Assembly: GCA_945910005.1 (NCBI GenBank)
Contig: OX246738.1
Location: 23,073,686 to 23,137,685, forward strand
Length of the DNA: 64,000 nt
Reading direction: 5' to 3'
From: Isoperla grammatica
Taxonomy: Eukaryota; Arthropoda; Insecta; Plecoptera; Perlodidae
Made by a program: the position numbers and the translations under genes. Under the pieces are notes generated by a model. That model was not told the DNA's origin. It made no database searches and saw only the letters and a program-made list of their open reading frames with translations. Positions 35,264 through 47,864 of the stretch are shown one piece after another; the stretch's first letter is position 1, and each line of letters begins with the position of its first letter.

Positions 35264-36544
35264 GGCCAGATTCATAAAAAAATTTAACTTTAATTGGCAT
35301 AGGCCTATTGTGGGCCTATCTTTAATACCAATAAATTGTGGCCTCTCATTGGCTATTACTGAGTAACCTATGCAATGTTATTTACATGAAAATAACAAAC
35401 ATATTTTAATGCCAACATGTATACCAAACAAAAATCTTAGCAATATTATAGCTTTACTATAAATATAATTGACTGTCACCAATTGACATGTCAAGGGTTG
35501 GCGACAGTGCTTTTAGCAGCGTGATGTGAAACTAAGACTGAATTCAAAAAAGGCTGCCGCTTTGCTTTTACATTGTAGCAGAGTTGATAAAGAAGTTTCC
35601 TCTAGCGCTCTATGTCAACTATATTTGTTGGTTTTCATTTCTGAGTGTGTCACAGCTCTGACACACCTCTGTCACTATGTGAAACTATTGTTGTTAAGGT
35701 GTTTGTTTATACCCAAAGTGCTTTGGTTTTATCTTGGATAAAGATGGTGGATGTGTGTCTGACCTTGTAATGTGCAAATAACTAAGTTTAAACATTTACA
35801 TAAACGTGTGTTCATTAATTAATAATTAATACTGCTGTCAATTGGCAACATCCCCTGTAATGGTGGGTTTCCAACATGAACGTCTTAGAGTGTCGAACGT
35901 ACATCGAGCAACCATTACCATTCTGTGCTACCGAATGCAGCTTCATTATGTCGGTTCGTAGGTGTGCGTTTGACTTTCTACGCCCTTGAACGTCCAAGTT
36001 GGGAATCTACCATGGTACAAATTTGTCTTCTTTTTAAACAATAAGAAGTACTAAACAAAATGCAAAGCTTCAAAATACCATGATGTGTTTAGCTTACACT
36101 GCCCAAGAAATAAGCTGTCAATCAGACAGTGTCGAGTATTGTTGTCGGAGCTTAAAAATCTGGCTGTCAGTGGGTAGTCTTGTGCCTGTTAATAATCTGA
36201 TCCGTCGGGTACTGGTTTGACTTGTATTCGTCTTAAATTATTTTGCTGACGTACGGCTACCGTCGGACAGTTTTCCACATGTCAGCACTATGTGCCAGAT
36301 ACATTTAATACAGCTCAAGTTTCTTTCGAGTCGAGTCTCATGCCCCTCCCTCTACCCACTTCTCATTGTTAGTGCACACCACAATTCATATCTGTACTGT
36401 TAAATTTGTTCAAAAATCTAAAAAATTTCTAAATAAATAAAATGAGGGTACCCAACTGTAAGATTGACGGGTACCTGAGGAGTCATTTTTACAGCCCTAC
36501 ATAAAACCATCTATGTAAAGACAACTTTTTTTGTGAATCTGGCC
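35264..36544. mobile_element. 1.28-kb non-autonomous TIR element
   Basis: Left end GGCCAGATTCATAAAAAAAT and right end whose complement is GGCCAGATTCACAAAAAAAG. The ends resemble those of the nested element at 29.2 kb (GG-CC-AGATTCACAAA). The interior has no recognisable transposase, and no clear target duplication is visible. Confidence 0.55.
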
Positions 36545-37128
36545 TCGGTATTAAATTGACATTCACATGTACTATTTAGTGTTATGTATAAGAATTTTAC
36601 AAAATACAATACGTCAATACCACTATAGGCCTACTATACTACATGTATGTTAATTACGTTTATAGGGCTAGTCAGTGCTTTTTTTCTCCGGAGTGAACCG
36701 GAACTGAGCTCAGGCAGCTGTTTATAAAAGTAGGTACATTTTTCAAGTTTTCTCATAACTCGGTCGACTGATGAAAGTACAGAATACTTGATTGGCCACC
36801 CCTGTTCCCTTTACCAACCCGTCTACTCAAGGTTGTCAGAATCGCTTCTGTTCACCGTGCAAAGCATTCTCTAGGCGTGAGCCGTTGACCTCAGCCGATT
36901 GGTGACAGACTGTCATTCTAACTTACTGTACATCTGACAACCCTGCGCCCGTGGCCTTCTCATAACAGTCCACTGACCAGTCCAGTCAGAACTGTTATAT
37001 ATTGGACGCGTCGGTGTGTCATGTGTAATTACGTCCTTTGTTCTGTGAAATTGTGTAGATATGTTAAACTTATAAAAAGTGTATGTAATTTTTAAATCTA
37101 AAGGCCTACTTTTCTACAGCATGAATAA

Positions 37129-37539
37129 TAGGGCTGCCCAACGATAAAAAAAATCATATCGATATCGAAGTTTTCAAGTAACGTATCAATATCGGCGATA
37201 TCGCCACATCGAAACTTTTTTCGTCTGTTTTTAGGATTTACAGGCCAGCTAGAGGTCATTCTTTAAACAGTATTACGTAAAGAAATATTTTAGCTTTGAA
37301 ATGTCTTACTATGTGTGTCAATTTGTTTGTTGTACTATTCAAATAATGTAAATGTCCACACAAAACAGCATTGGTGTGGTTGGCGTGACGTGATACTTAA
37401 TCGGTTTTTTGTATCAATTAGCTTATTAGGCACAAGTTCGATATCGCGATATGTACGATATATTAATTCTATATCGATATCGAATTTTTTATCTATTATC
37501 GATATTGTATCGAATTATCGATATCGTTGGGCAGCCCTA
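37129..37539. mobile_element. hAT-type MITE, TAGGGCTGCCCAACGAT family, copy 1
   Basis: Ends TAGGGCTGCCCAACGAT and its complement, flanked by identical 8-mers ATGAATAA (37121-37128 and 37540-37547). The interior is packed with ATCGATATCG palindromic words. A second copy in opposite orientation lies at 57920-58363. Confidence 0.88.
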
Positions 37540-38653
37540 ATGAATAACAGACTTTTTTTTAAACACTTTTTCTACCTGCAATAAAAATCTTAAACTAAGC
37601 GAGGAAGTGGTTAAAACAAAAGTAGCCTATCGTAATGTTATGTGTTCTCATCCACTTCCAAAGCAACCAAAACCCACTAAAACACCTGCAAAAACGAAGG
37701 GGGAAACAAATTCCCTGTGGAGCTGTTTATTGGGGGGCCCTGGCCTCCAAACCCCCCATGGTTCGACATGGACGGTAAAGAAAGAGCTCCGGTACATAAA
37801 GAGCTTCGGTCATACTCTTTTAGAAAAAAAGCACTGGTGCTAGTAATAGTATTTATAAATATAAAAGTTAAGATGAATTTGTTTATATCATTTCATTTAT
37901 GTATTTAATGAACTAGTTGCTACACACTGTGTTAATAAGCTAACAGTATCCAGGGGAGGCAGTACCTTGTATCGTACCTTGCTACCATTAACACAAAACT
38001 ACACAGTGAACTATCGCTTCCTGTCAGTGGCTCCAAAATTGTGTAACGCCTGTTCGAATAAAATTCACTTTTACCATTAGTTAATGTGATTCTAAAATAG
38101 ATAAATATAACAATTCCAAAGTAGAATAATAGCTTTTGACAAGGCAGCAATGGCAGTTGGTAGCGGTCAAGCAAGAAATTTAAAAATATGATACTAACTA
38201 GGCCCCTAACTTAGAAGATTTGCATTTTTTCTTACTATAGTTTCCATTAAAAACTTTTTTTCCCAAAACTTGTAGTTTCCATCATGAGGCGTCAGTACTA
38301 TCACCCAATCTTGCCAAATATACTAAATCTGAAGGTTGGCAAGTGGCCACTGCTGCTATCTGTCTGTTACTGCAAGCTTCTGCTTACGTGACACAGTCTA
38401 TGAACAACTTTGTCAATGAATATCATTTTAGTTTGCAGTAACTATTGTAGATTTAGAGATTTAAGTCCTCAGTTATTAAATATGTTATAAATTGAAGCCA
38501 TCTGATGTAGCTGGTTGGTATAGATCTGTAACAGAATACTACATATGGTAGTATTTATGACTAATAAAGTATTATGAAAATTTGAGTAAGCATTTATGAT
38601 TTGAAATGTGTAGATAAACCATACTAATGTTTGTCATGGACACAGTAGAAGTT

Positions 38654-38674
38654 GGAGAGAGAGAGAGAGAAGAG

Positions 38675-38756
<82 letters not shown>
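38654..38756. repeat. (GA)n microsatellite
   Basis: About 50 GA units with one agagggg interruption near 38670. Confidence 0.95.
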
Positions 38757-38837
38757 TACCAACTACCAAGGCACAAGTCAATGCATAGAACATACCAAGA
38801 ACATGTTCAACAGTATAAGCCAGCATCATGGCTGGCC

Positions 38838-38950
38838 GGTTCTCATGCCCTTACGTCGGACGTTGGCCAATCATAGCCATTTATTTCAATGCTGGCTCTG
38901 ACGTAAATGGCTAGGATTCTCCAACTACTCACGTAAAGAGCATGAGAACC
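38838..38950. repeat. inverted repeat with GGTTCTCATGC ends
   Basis: GGTTCTCATGCCCTTACGT at the left pairs with the right end acgtaaagagcatgagaacc. An inner pair, acgt...atggct/agccat, extends the foldback. It is probably a small MITE; no target duplication is evident. Confidence 0.55.
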
Positions 38951-40305
38951 CACCATTGTAGCCTTAAAAAAGCACAATCGTCGTACAGACGTACATGGCG
39001 TGTGGTTGTTCTGTTAAATAGTGCCAAAAATACAATTTGTAACCACTTCACCCTGACCTCTAAAAGTGACTACTATAACAGTAGTAGTTAATCAACAAAA
39101 ACCAAACTTCAGTTCATAGTTCAATAGTATCCCACGATTGCAACCCTGCAGTCCTTCAAGCATCACTCGCCACAAGTACAATTCTGTGTAAATCCTAATA
39201 CTGTATTGTTTCTTAAGTTTCTTATAGAGGTTACAAATTAAATTGGGTTCATTTTTAATGTACTCATGTACGTGTATTTTGATAGTCCATGGAATGTGGT
39301 TGGGCAGGACCCCATCAGATTACGTGCTCACATTGTTCTCATTGCACACACAAATCTCTTCCGTTTTCACTTTGGCTTCAAACTGTCTCTATGGAAGAGG
39401 TTTGTGCTACTGTAGTACTTTGTTACACCTAACGTAATAGTATTTCCCTTGCAGCTAGTTTTGTTTTTATTGGTTAGAAATGCATGCTCTTGAATGCATT
39501 CTGTTACTGATGCTTTTTTAAAGAGTTCTTTAAAAAAAGTGGATTTTTTGTGTTTTTGCATGAGTTTGATTTTGGTCTCCCTGGCATATAAACATAATGA
39601 ATATTTAATATTTATGTATAAAAAGAGATTGATTTGCATTTCATTTTAACACATTTGCCTCATTTTAAAGTGAAGTGGAATTATTATTTGATTGTTTTGT
39701 CTAGTCACTGATTTCAATATCTTCACTGCTGCATCCTATGACTAGGAGTGATAATCACATGCATGTGAGACACTCTAAATAACAACATATTCCTCACTTC
39801 AGCAATGTCAAATAGTAACGGTTGTTCCATTCAGAATCATTTCAATATGCTCACCTTGTCATAACTGTCACCATCGGTCTTCCTTTCCTACCCTGATACC
39901 TACATACATACCTAGTGGTTGACTCCAGTCTACACTAGACATGAAGGGACAGATAGCAAGTAAGGAAACATATCTTAAGTGTATTAACTAGACAAAATGC
40001 CCATCGTCATGGAATCAGAAAGATTATAATGAGTCTTGTCTTCATAGTTAACTAGGAATTACGTATGTTGTGAGTTACATGAGATGAGAGTGAGATGATT
40101 AGGAGATTTCAACAATGTTTTACATTAGTTTATTTTAGTAGTAATAATAATAATTTATTGTAAATATGATATCCATAATCAAGTTAAATGTTTCATTATG
40201 TTCACAGAGATTTCAACATTAATCATATTAAATAGTAAGAAATACATTTTATTGAATAAAACACATAAAATATAATTGATTATACCTTCTTGTTTTTCTT
40301 TCCAG

Positions 40306-43300
40306 AACAAGACCGCCGTGTTCAATTCCAAACAAGTTCGTCAATTGTGAAGTTCTCCATACCAAACTTAACCCAGGTACTGAAGATTGTCTCAAGAACT
40401 GGATCAACTTGGAAGCCGATTTGGTTCAGTCGCAGCTTCGTCAAGTGCCAGACCACATTGGTCCTCGTTCCATCGTCTCTAAACCTTACTCACATGCTAA
40501 TACAAACCAGGACATAGCCATCAATCTAGACATTTCATGTTGTGCTGGTCTGTTAGAAGAAAGTGCTATATCTGGTGCAAACATGCATACAACATCTAAA
40601 TCTGTTGCTAATGCCGCACAGGAAAAAGCTGTCAAGCTTGGCACTTTGTGTGCTGATGGTCTGTTAGAAGAAAGTGCTATATCTGGTGCAAACATGCATA
40701 CTACATCTAAATCTGTTGCTAATGCCGCGCAGAAAAAAGCTGTCAAGCTTGGCACTTCGTGTGCTGATGGTCTGTTAGAAGAAAGTGCTATATCTGGTGC
40801 AAACATGCATACAACATCTAAATCTGTTGCTAATGCCGCACAGGAAAAAGCTGTCAAGCTTGGCACTTTGTGTGCTGATGGTCTGTTAAAAGAAAGTGCT
40901 ATATCTGGTGCAAACATGCATACTACATCTAAATCTGTTGCTAATGCCGCACAGGAAAAAGCTGTCAAGCTTGGGACTTTGTGTGCTGATGGTCTGTTAG
41001 AAGAAAGTGCTATATCTGGTGCAAACATGCATACTACATCTAAATCTGTTGCTAATGCCGCGCAGAAAAAAGCTGTCAAGCTTGGCACTTTGTGTGCTGA
41101 TGGTCTATTAGAAGAAAGTGCTATATCTGGTGCAAACGTGCATACAACATCTAAATCTGTTGCTAATGCAGAGCAGGAGAAAGCCGTCAAGGTTGGCATT
41201 TCGTGTCCTGACAGACTTGCTGAAGAATGTGTTCGTTCCCTTAAAAACACTTGTAAATCTAACTTGCTTGCTGTTACAAACGAGAACAAAGCTTTAAGTC
41301 GTATGCCAGGAGGTAATTTTGCAATTCGCTGTGTGAAATCAAGTGCTTTAATAAGTGCAGATAAATCTGTCGAACATGCTCCAATCTCTTTTGTAAACCA
41401 CCCTACATCAAAGAGCACAATTTTAAATCCCGAGAATCTAAAATCGTACTCCAAGCCCTCAGCCAAGGTTGTGAAAGTAAGCCATATTAAATGGCATCCT
41501 TTAAAGAATTCCAGTGGTGCAGTGTATTCTTGCTCTTGTTGTGGTCAGAAGAATATTGATGTCATTTCGGTTATAAATCATGTACAGAAGGAATGTATCA
41601 GTTTACCGCAAATTGATGAGCATAAGACTTTTGAACCACATACGTTATCATCAGACGTTCTTCCGACTGAGATAGAAGCAAGAAAAGTCACACTTGATCA
41701 CACTTTTGGGTTCAAAAGTGTTGATGCAGGGGTGGTCAATGGTAAAGACATTGATATCGATGTAATGGGGGCTTCAAATACTGAATCTACATTGGCCGTA
41801 GGTCTTGATAACACAAGCCAGGGTGAAGCATCCCCCTTTGATCCTGTGATAGTAAGTGTATCCTCATTATTGAAGCCCGCTGTAGTAGACAGTCCAAAGA
41901 GGATATTCAAATATATCATACGAAACTCAAGTTTGATATCGTCATCAGCAGCAGCAGCAGCAGCAGTACCAGCTAAAAAGCTAAAAGCTAATGTTTATAA
42001 ATGCAAAAATTGTAAAAAAGTTTTCAAATCTATGAACAACTTATCAAAACATGAAAACTTGTGTAAGTATGGTAAGTTTTTGTGTCTCATCTGCGGTAGA
42101 TCGTTTAGCAAAAAAGGACGGCTGACGAGACACATTGAAACACACGGATATAGCCCCGCAACTTGTACCGTCTGTGGAGAAACTTTCCGCAACGACATGA
42201 TGTTGAAAACACACTCCATGTTGCATACTGGCGAACATCCTCACAAGTGTTCCGTTTGTGGCGAGGGATTCATTTTCACTACATCTCTTCAGAAGCATCT
42301 GCACAAAGAACATGATATAGTCGAAAGAAATTTCAAGTGCAACCAATGTGATAAACGTTTCACAAAGGAAGGATTTCTCACTCAACACCAAAACAAAGAT
42401 CACTCTGGTACAAAACCGTTGCATCTTTGTCCTACGTGTGGAAAGACGTACAAACATAAATCTAACCTTACGTCGCATATGGCAATACATGGCCCTAGAA
42501 AGCATGCGTGCAAATTATGTGGGTACAAAGCATACTCGAATCAACTTCTAAGTGCACACATTTTGAGACACAAAAATGAAAGAAACCACACGTGCGACAA
42601 ATGTGGGGCTTCCTTTTATAACATGAATGAGTTAAAGAGACACATCTTCAATCACCACACGGACGAGTTTCCCGAGCAATGCACGCTTTGCAATAAAGCA
42701 TTTAAGTTTCCAACCAGGCTTAAACACCACATGATTTTTGTGCATAGGATTATCCCTGAAGGGAAATCTCTGCTCAGTTGTGAGATATGCTCACAGCCAT
42801 TTCTAGATGAGTACAGGTTGAAAGATCATATGAATATACATACGGGAGATCGACCTTACGTTTGCGAGGAGTGTGGTCGGACATTTAGAAACTTAAAAAC
42901 TTACACGAGCCACAAGAAAATCCATTTCAAGTCCAAGGAATTAAAAAATACTTTTTCTTGTGATACTTGTAATAAGACCTTTAAAACCAATCGTACACTG
43001 TATCTCCACCAACAAAACGTTCACATAAGAGGTGTTCCAAGTTCGTCATTGGTGTCGTGCGATCTCTGTGAACGAACTTTTCCGAGCATTTGGGTGTTAA
43101 ATAGACACAGGCTCGGAGCTCATTCAGTCATTGGGCCATTAGGAGAGGGGCATGCGGTGAAGCCGCACTACGAATGCAACTTGTGTAAAAGTGTGTTTGA
43201 AAGTTCACCTGATTTGTTGGAACATACTAAAACCACACATGCCAATACTGAAGAAGAAACCCAATCAAATGACGAAACGTTGGACAAACCTAGTGAGTGC

Positions 43301-43849
43301 AGAAAACGATCGATAGTGAATCGTGATAGTACCCGACCATATGGTTGTGACGAATGTGACAAAAACTATGCTTCAAGATTAGGTTTATACCAACATCGAA
43401 GATTAGTACACAGATGTAAGGCCAAGCCTGTAGCACAAACCAGGAAGCAATATGAATGCAATTATTGCTTCAAGATGTATTCTAGCTATGCCAGTTTATA
43501 TCAACATCGACGTTATAGCCACTCCCCGAATATCAAGCCAGTTGCTTGTGTGACTTGTGGTAAAACTTTTAAACTTAAAACCACATTAAAAACACACATG
43601 CAAACACACTTGGATGATTCTGAGAGAGAAACTTTCCATTGCAATATTTGTGACAGGTATCTGAAAACAAAGTGGGCACTTCAAGTACACACGCAACAAC
43701 ACATGGGGATTAAACGTTACTCGTGCGACGTCTGTGGCCGTGCATTTGCGCGGAAGCATGAACGTGACAATCATCTGCAAAAGATTCATGGCAGGACACT
43801 ATTACTGCCACCTGATGTTGTTGAAGAGTTTTCTGGTATGCAATATTGA
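40306..43849 (+). CDS. ZF6: ~20-finger C2H2 zinc-finger protein, terminal exon with 37-residue repeats
   Basis: The exon follows gtttttctttccag (AG at 40304-40305). One base then ACA AGA CCG gives phase 2. It is open for 1180 codons, and no ATG occurs before the repeat region, so the start lies upstream. Residues ~71-292 are six copies of a 37-residue repeat. The VSHIKW-C2HC block begins near 390 (first Cys ~407). A CAG-encoded poly-Ala run sits near 548. About 19 fingers run from ~563 to ~1150, the first ending in Cys. They include RNDMMLKTHSM, VHRIIPEGK, SCEICSQPF and the terminal CGRAFARKHERDNH finger. The N-terminal AICH-type finger of ZF5 and ZF7 is absent. Close relation to ZF7 is seen in the shared RIIPEGK, RLKDHMN and TKW segments. 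Likely nuclear DNA-binding. Confidence 0.93.
40517..41182 (+). repeat. in-frame tandem repeat, 6 x 111 bp, in ZF6
   Basis: Six 37-residue units containing LLEESAISGANMHTTSKSVA, near-identical in DNA. A decayed seventh start (AVKVGISC) follows from 41183. Units differ mainly at QEK/QKK and LGTL/LGTS. The high identity also keeps a long antisense frame open (40486-41466), which is not a gene. Confidence 0.97.
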
Positions 43850-44397
43850 TGTTGATGATGACCTGATACTGGACTTTCGCTATCGCAATATATTGTATTT
43901 AATAATTGTTTTTGAAGTCCACCATTGGAATGTAAAAAATGTTTACAAAACTCAATATACTGAGGGTTATATAACCTGTAGATTCCAACATTTTAACGTT
44001 ATTGAACATTCTTTTATTCTACGTGTTTAGTCTACGTGTTCTATGTTTGTTCTCTACGAACCAATCACAGATTACGTATGTACAAAATTTAGATACATAT
44101 TATGTTTGCGTTTGCGTTTTTTGTTCTACAGCCTGCCGACCCTCCGGAGTTTTGCTAGTAATGTGTACTGCACAACAGAAATATGTGAACTTTTCAAACA
44201 TTTAAAAGTTAACAAAAATAATGAACGTTTTAATTTTTCAAGTATAAGTTCATTCTTGCCAGAAATTAGTGCGTTCGTTCAAAAGTTAGTCATAATTCGA
44301 TGGTTCACGTTTAAAAGTTCCTTCTCCAAGTATGCATACAAGTTAGCTACTTAATCATGTTTATGCTGAAATTAATAGCAATGTAACTCTCCCAAGG

Positions 44398-44403
44398 AAT
44401 AAA
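44398..44403 (+). terminator. candidate poly(A) signal of ZF6
   Basis: AATAAA about 550 bases after the stop; a second lies near 44512. Confidence 0.4.
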
Positions 44404-44590
44404 AGCAATTCAAATTAGGGTTGCCATATGTAATCAAATTGTCAATCTATAAATTGGTATGTCGTATGAATAGTATATGATAATTGATTCAAGTATGATG
44501 TGATTATGGAATAAATAATAACATTGATGCTTTTCAAAATTTAAATTTAAATCTTGTGAAAAAATTCCGCGCTGCTGTGTAAACCGTGAT

Positions 44591-45095
44591 TGTGTCTCAC
44601 TGCTAGTAGCTCATAGTGCACTCTGGAGGTCACGAGGAAGTGTGTCTCTCTGCTAGTAGCTCATAGTGCACTCTGGAGGTCACGAGGAAGTGTGTCTCAC
44701 TGCTAGTAGCTCATAGTGCACTCTGGAGGTCACGAGGAAGTGTGTCTCACTGCTAGTAGCTCATAGTGCACTCTGGAGGTCACGAGGAAGTGTGTCTCAC
44801 TGCTAGTAGCTCATAGTGCACTCTGGAGGTCACGAGGAAGTGTGTCTCACTGCTAGTAGCGCATAGTGTACTCTGGAGGGGAGGTCACGAGGAAGTGTGT
44901 CTCACTGCTAGTAGCTCATAGTGCACTCTGGAGGTCACGAGGAAGTGTGTCTCACTGCTAGTAGCTCATAGTGCACTCTGGAGGTCACGAGGAAGTGTGT
45001 CTCACTGCTAGTAGCTCATAGTGCACTCTGGAGGTCACGAGGAAGTGTGTCTCACTGCTAGTAGCTCATAGTGCACTCTGGAGGTCACGAGGAAG
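44591..45095. repeat. 50-bp tandem array, 10 copies
   Basis: Ten head-to-tail copies starting tgtgtctcactgctagtagc and ending ggaggtcacgaggaag. All are 50 bp except copy 6 (55 bp, extra GGGGA and two substitutions). The near identity implies recent expansion or homogenisation. Confidence 0.97.
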
Positions 45096-46053
45096 TATCA
45101 TGTCTAGGCCTAACAATATCGCAACACATCTGTGTCCACAGGAATTGCTTTATTTAAATTAAAGTTCCACTCTGCCTTGTAAATCGTAATTGATAGTAGA
45201 AGTAGTGTAGTAGTAGTATTTAGCAATCAACATGATAATCGATTTGAGTATAATGAAGATACTACTACTATTACTGGAGTCTATAAAATCAATACATTTA
45301 TATGTATTTTGATGTGATGATTGATTCCACACTGTTCATTACCAATCTCCATTTTCATATCGAACAACAACCCTGATTAAAACACCACACAGTTTTTTAT
45401 TTCTATGCTGTCAAATCAAATAAGTTAAAAATCTCGTTTCATAACATTGTTGTATGTTTTGAGAGGTGCAACGTTGCAATTTTTGTTATCTTATAGCCAT
45501 GCAGATATATTTTGTTAATCAGGTCACAATTGATTGTTCGACTTACCAACTCCAAAACATAAATTACGATACCCATACCTACTTAACTCGTAGGCAATAA
45601 TTCTGATTATGTGTTATTTCCCTTGTAATTGTGAAACAAATTAGTGTGCACATTGCCACATTACTGTATTGATATTTTGGGTATTTGACACTGGACATCA
45701 GAATAAAATAATGTAGTCTTGTATAGCTTTGAATAAAGTCTAGTTTCATTTAAAATATGATTTGTGTTATTTACCAAATACTGTTTAATATGTACCTTAC
45801 CTAAACATCAAATGTAACCGTTAAATGTACTACTGTATGTATTTTCAAATCAAAGACTCTAATATCATTTGCCATGTCTTCTGAGGAACAAGTACGTACT
45901 CTATGAGATATGGTGCAGAGTTTAGTGGCATTCCAGAAGTAGCTGAGTCTGCTGGGCAAGTGATGTGTTCCGCTATCAAGCAACTTTGTTTGCTGGTAAT
46001 AAGTCATGTGTGTCATTACTCATTATTCAGTATTTGAAAGCTGAGTAGGCCTA

Positions 46054-46229
46054 AGGGTTAAATGCATAGTCATTCCCATGTGCTCCTCAACTCAGCCTTT
46101 CCTCAGACTTGCCCAACCACCAATCACAGAGCAGTCCACATTGCAATGCTGCTCTGTGATAGGTGGTTGGGTTTGTCTGAGGAAAGGCTGTGCTGAGGAG
46201 TTTGTGAGGAACAACTATGCATTTGACTC
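46054..46229. repeat. long near-perfect palindrome (arms ~80 bp)
   Basis: The left arm from GGGTTAAATGCATAGT runs through CTCAGCCTTTCCTCAGAC and CCCAACCACCAATCACAGAG. It pairs with the right arm through CTCTGTGATAGGTGGTTGGG to ACTATGCATTTGACTC. The loop is about 14 bases and itself contains cattgcaatg. It is a MITE or a hairpin RNA source. Confidence 0.85.
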
Positions 46230-46461
46230 TACTTGAAACCATTTTAACTAAATGCCACTGACTTCAATTTGTTAGCTAAATAACAAACATAGTGAATACC
46301 AAACATGATACTTCTATTTTTGGCATTTCCTTCTTTTAGTATTTAATACTTCAGTCCTTACACTTAAATAGAAAAATGTACCCATTTTTGTATCGCAGTC
46401 TTTTGACAAAGAAGAATTCGAAATTGGTCCAATTGTATTTCTACGACATACCATGTGAAGC

Positions 46462-46858
46462 GTGGTTCACGATTGAAATAAGAGTTGGTTTAGTGAAATA
46501 GCAATAAGGTTTAAGCAAATTGGAACATACAATAACAATGCTGTGGTTCACATCCGTCACAGTGGATTGAAATAGTCATAAGAAATGAATCAATTCCATT
46601 TCTTATTTCAACTTCCCATGATGCACCTTATGACGAACCAATCAGAACGCAGAAGAGCTATGCTAGAAGGGCAACTACGGAAAGCGAAACAAAAACAGTG
46701 GCACGGGATATTTTGCTGTTGTAGTCATTGATAGTAAGTACACAATTAAGGCGCTGCTTTGACTACTGAAATAAGCAACTAGTCGTCGGTTGTAAACCAT
46801 TTGCTTGTTATTTCACTGTTTCTTATTGCAACTCTTATTTCATTTGTGAATCGGCCTT
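46462..46858. mobile_element. degraded TIR element, GATTGAAATAAGAGTTG ends
   Basis: The left end gtggttcacgattgaaataa and the complement of the right end ggccgattcacaaatgaaat share the NGATTCAC / GAAATAAGAGTTG words. No duplication is visible. The ends belong to the same broad 'gattcaca' style as the elements at 29.2, 35.3, 52.5 and 56.5 kb. Confidence 0.5.
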
Positions 46859-47106
46859 TAGAAATCAAAAGCAAACAAGTGCTTTTTTCCAATATATGAA
46901 TCCAGTGCATCAAACATGTAATTTTACGTTTAGCTCGCACGCGACCTTTCTTCTGGACATTCAAACGACTACACTTTCTCTCACCAGTCACCATTAGCCT
47001 AGATATCCTACAAATCCATAAACTCTGCAAATTATAATCATAATATGTACATAGCAATGTAACAGTTTTCACATTCTCTTTAGGGTTAGGCACATGCAGA
47101 GAGACA

Positions 47107-47270
47107 ATAGCACAAGACTCAATTCTAAAAATAGCCGTGTTGCCGTGTTTTGTTTCAGACAAACACTGAACATGCACCAATCAAAGAAAGATACGACAGT
47201 GGAGTTGCCTAGCAACACATTGTTTGTCTGCCTGTGATGTCACAACACCATCAATTGAGTCTTGTGCTAT
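47107..47270. repeat. 18-bp inverted-repeat pair
   Basis: ATAGCACAAGACTCAATT at 47107-47124 is exactly complemented at 47253-47270, bounding a 164-bp segment. It is probably a short MITE. Confidence 0.6.
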
Positions 47271-47864
47271 AGAAGTGTCTTCTTTATGGGAATAAAATAA
47301 TTATTTTGTAATCTGACAAATGAATAAAATGTTTTAGTGAGCCGAGTAGAAAGATTTGGGAAATAAGACTGCAGCTGATCTGTATGAGGGATCTGTGGCA
47401 ATCAGTATAACACAATGGACAGTCCCCCTTTAATTAAAATTTTAAGGGACCCTAAAAAATGCTAATTTGAATTACAAATATTTTAATTTAAAGAACTTTT
47501 AACACTAACACTAACACCATACCCAAATCTTTTGCTGGGACTCTATCAATACGTGTAGTTTGAATTACAAATCATGAATTGACGAGGGACTACTGTACTA
47601 TGATTGACTACGACTGCTATGATCTAGTTAGTACACAGATTGTAGGCCCACATTGTTACATCATGTCTTAATAGTCAATAACTAATTATATTTTATGGAT
47701 CTAACTTAGTATCTGTAATAGCTATAAAGCGTAATTAAAAGTATTGTAAATGATTGCCCAACCAATATATATCTATTGTATGTGTTGTTAGAACACAGAT
47801 GCTATCATTGCATCTCTAATCTACACAATAGTCACCAGGACTCTCACCGCATCTGCAGATAAAA

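Larger units (their letters stand above)
34122..40305. other. gap ZF5-ZF6: TIR elements, microsatellite, no exon
   Basis: The gap holds the ZF5 3' end, a large TIR element (35264-36544) and a possible hAT end near 36675 (cagtgctttttttctccgg) without a found partner. A hAT-type MITE (37129-37539), a GA microsatellite (38654-38756) and an inverted repeat (38838-38950) follow. The remainder is AT-rich and I see no coding sequence. Confidence 0.6.

Noticed and set aside
35815..35997. Possible transposase fragment on the minus strand inside the 1.28-kb TIR element
   Set aside because: The 60-codon frame looks protein-like in places, but I recognise no catalytic motif or family.
36675..36720. Isolated hAT-like left end (cagtgctttttttctccgg)
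   Set aside because: I found no matching right end or 8-bp duplication within the window.
38572..38876. Glu-Arg and Leu-Ser repeat frames
   Set aside because: They are translations of the GA microsatellite.
40486..41466. 326-codon antisense open frame across ZF6
   Set aside because: It exists only because the 111-bp coding repeat is multiplied; its protein is the mirror of the repeat and has no domain.
44591..45095. CRISPR-like array
   Set aside because: The repeats are directly adjacent without unique spacers, and the DNA is eukaryotic.
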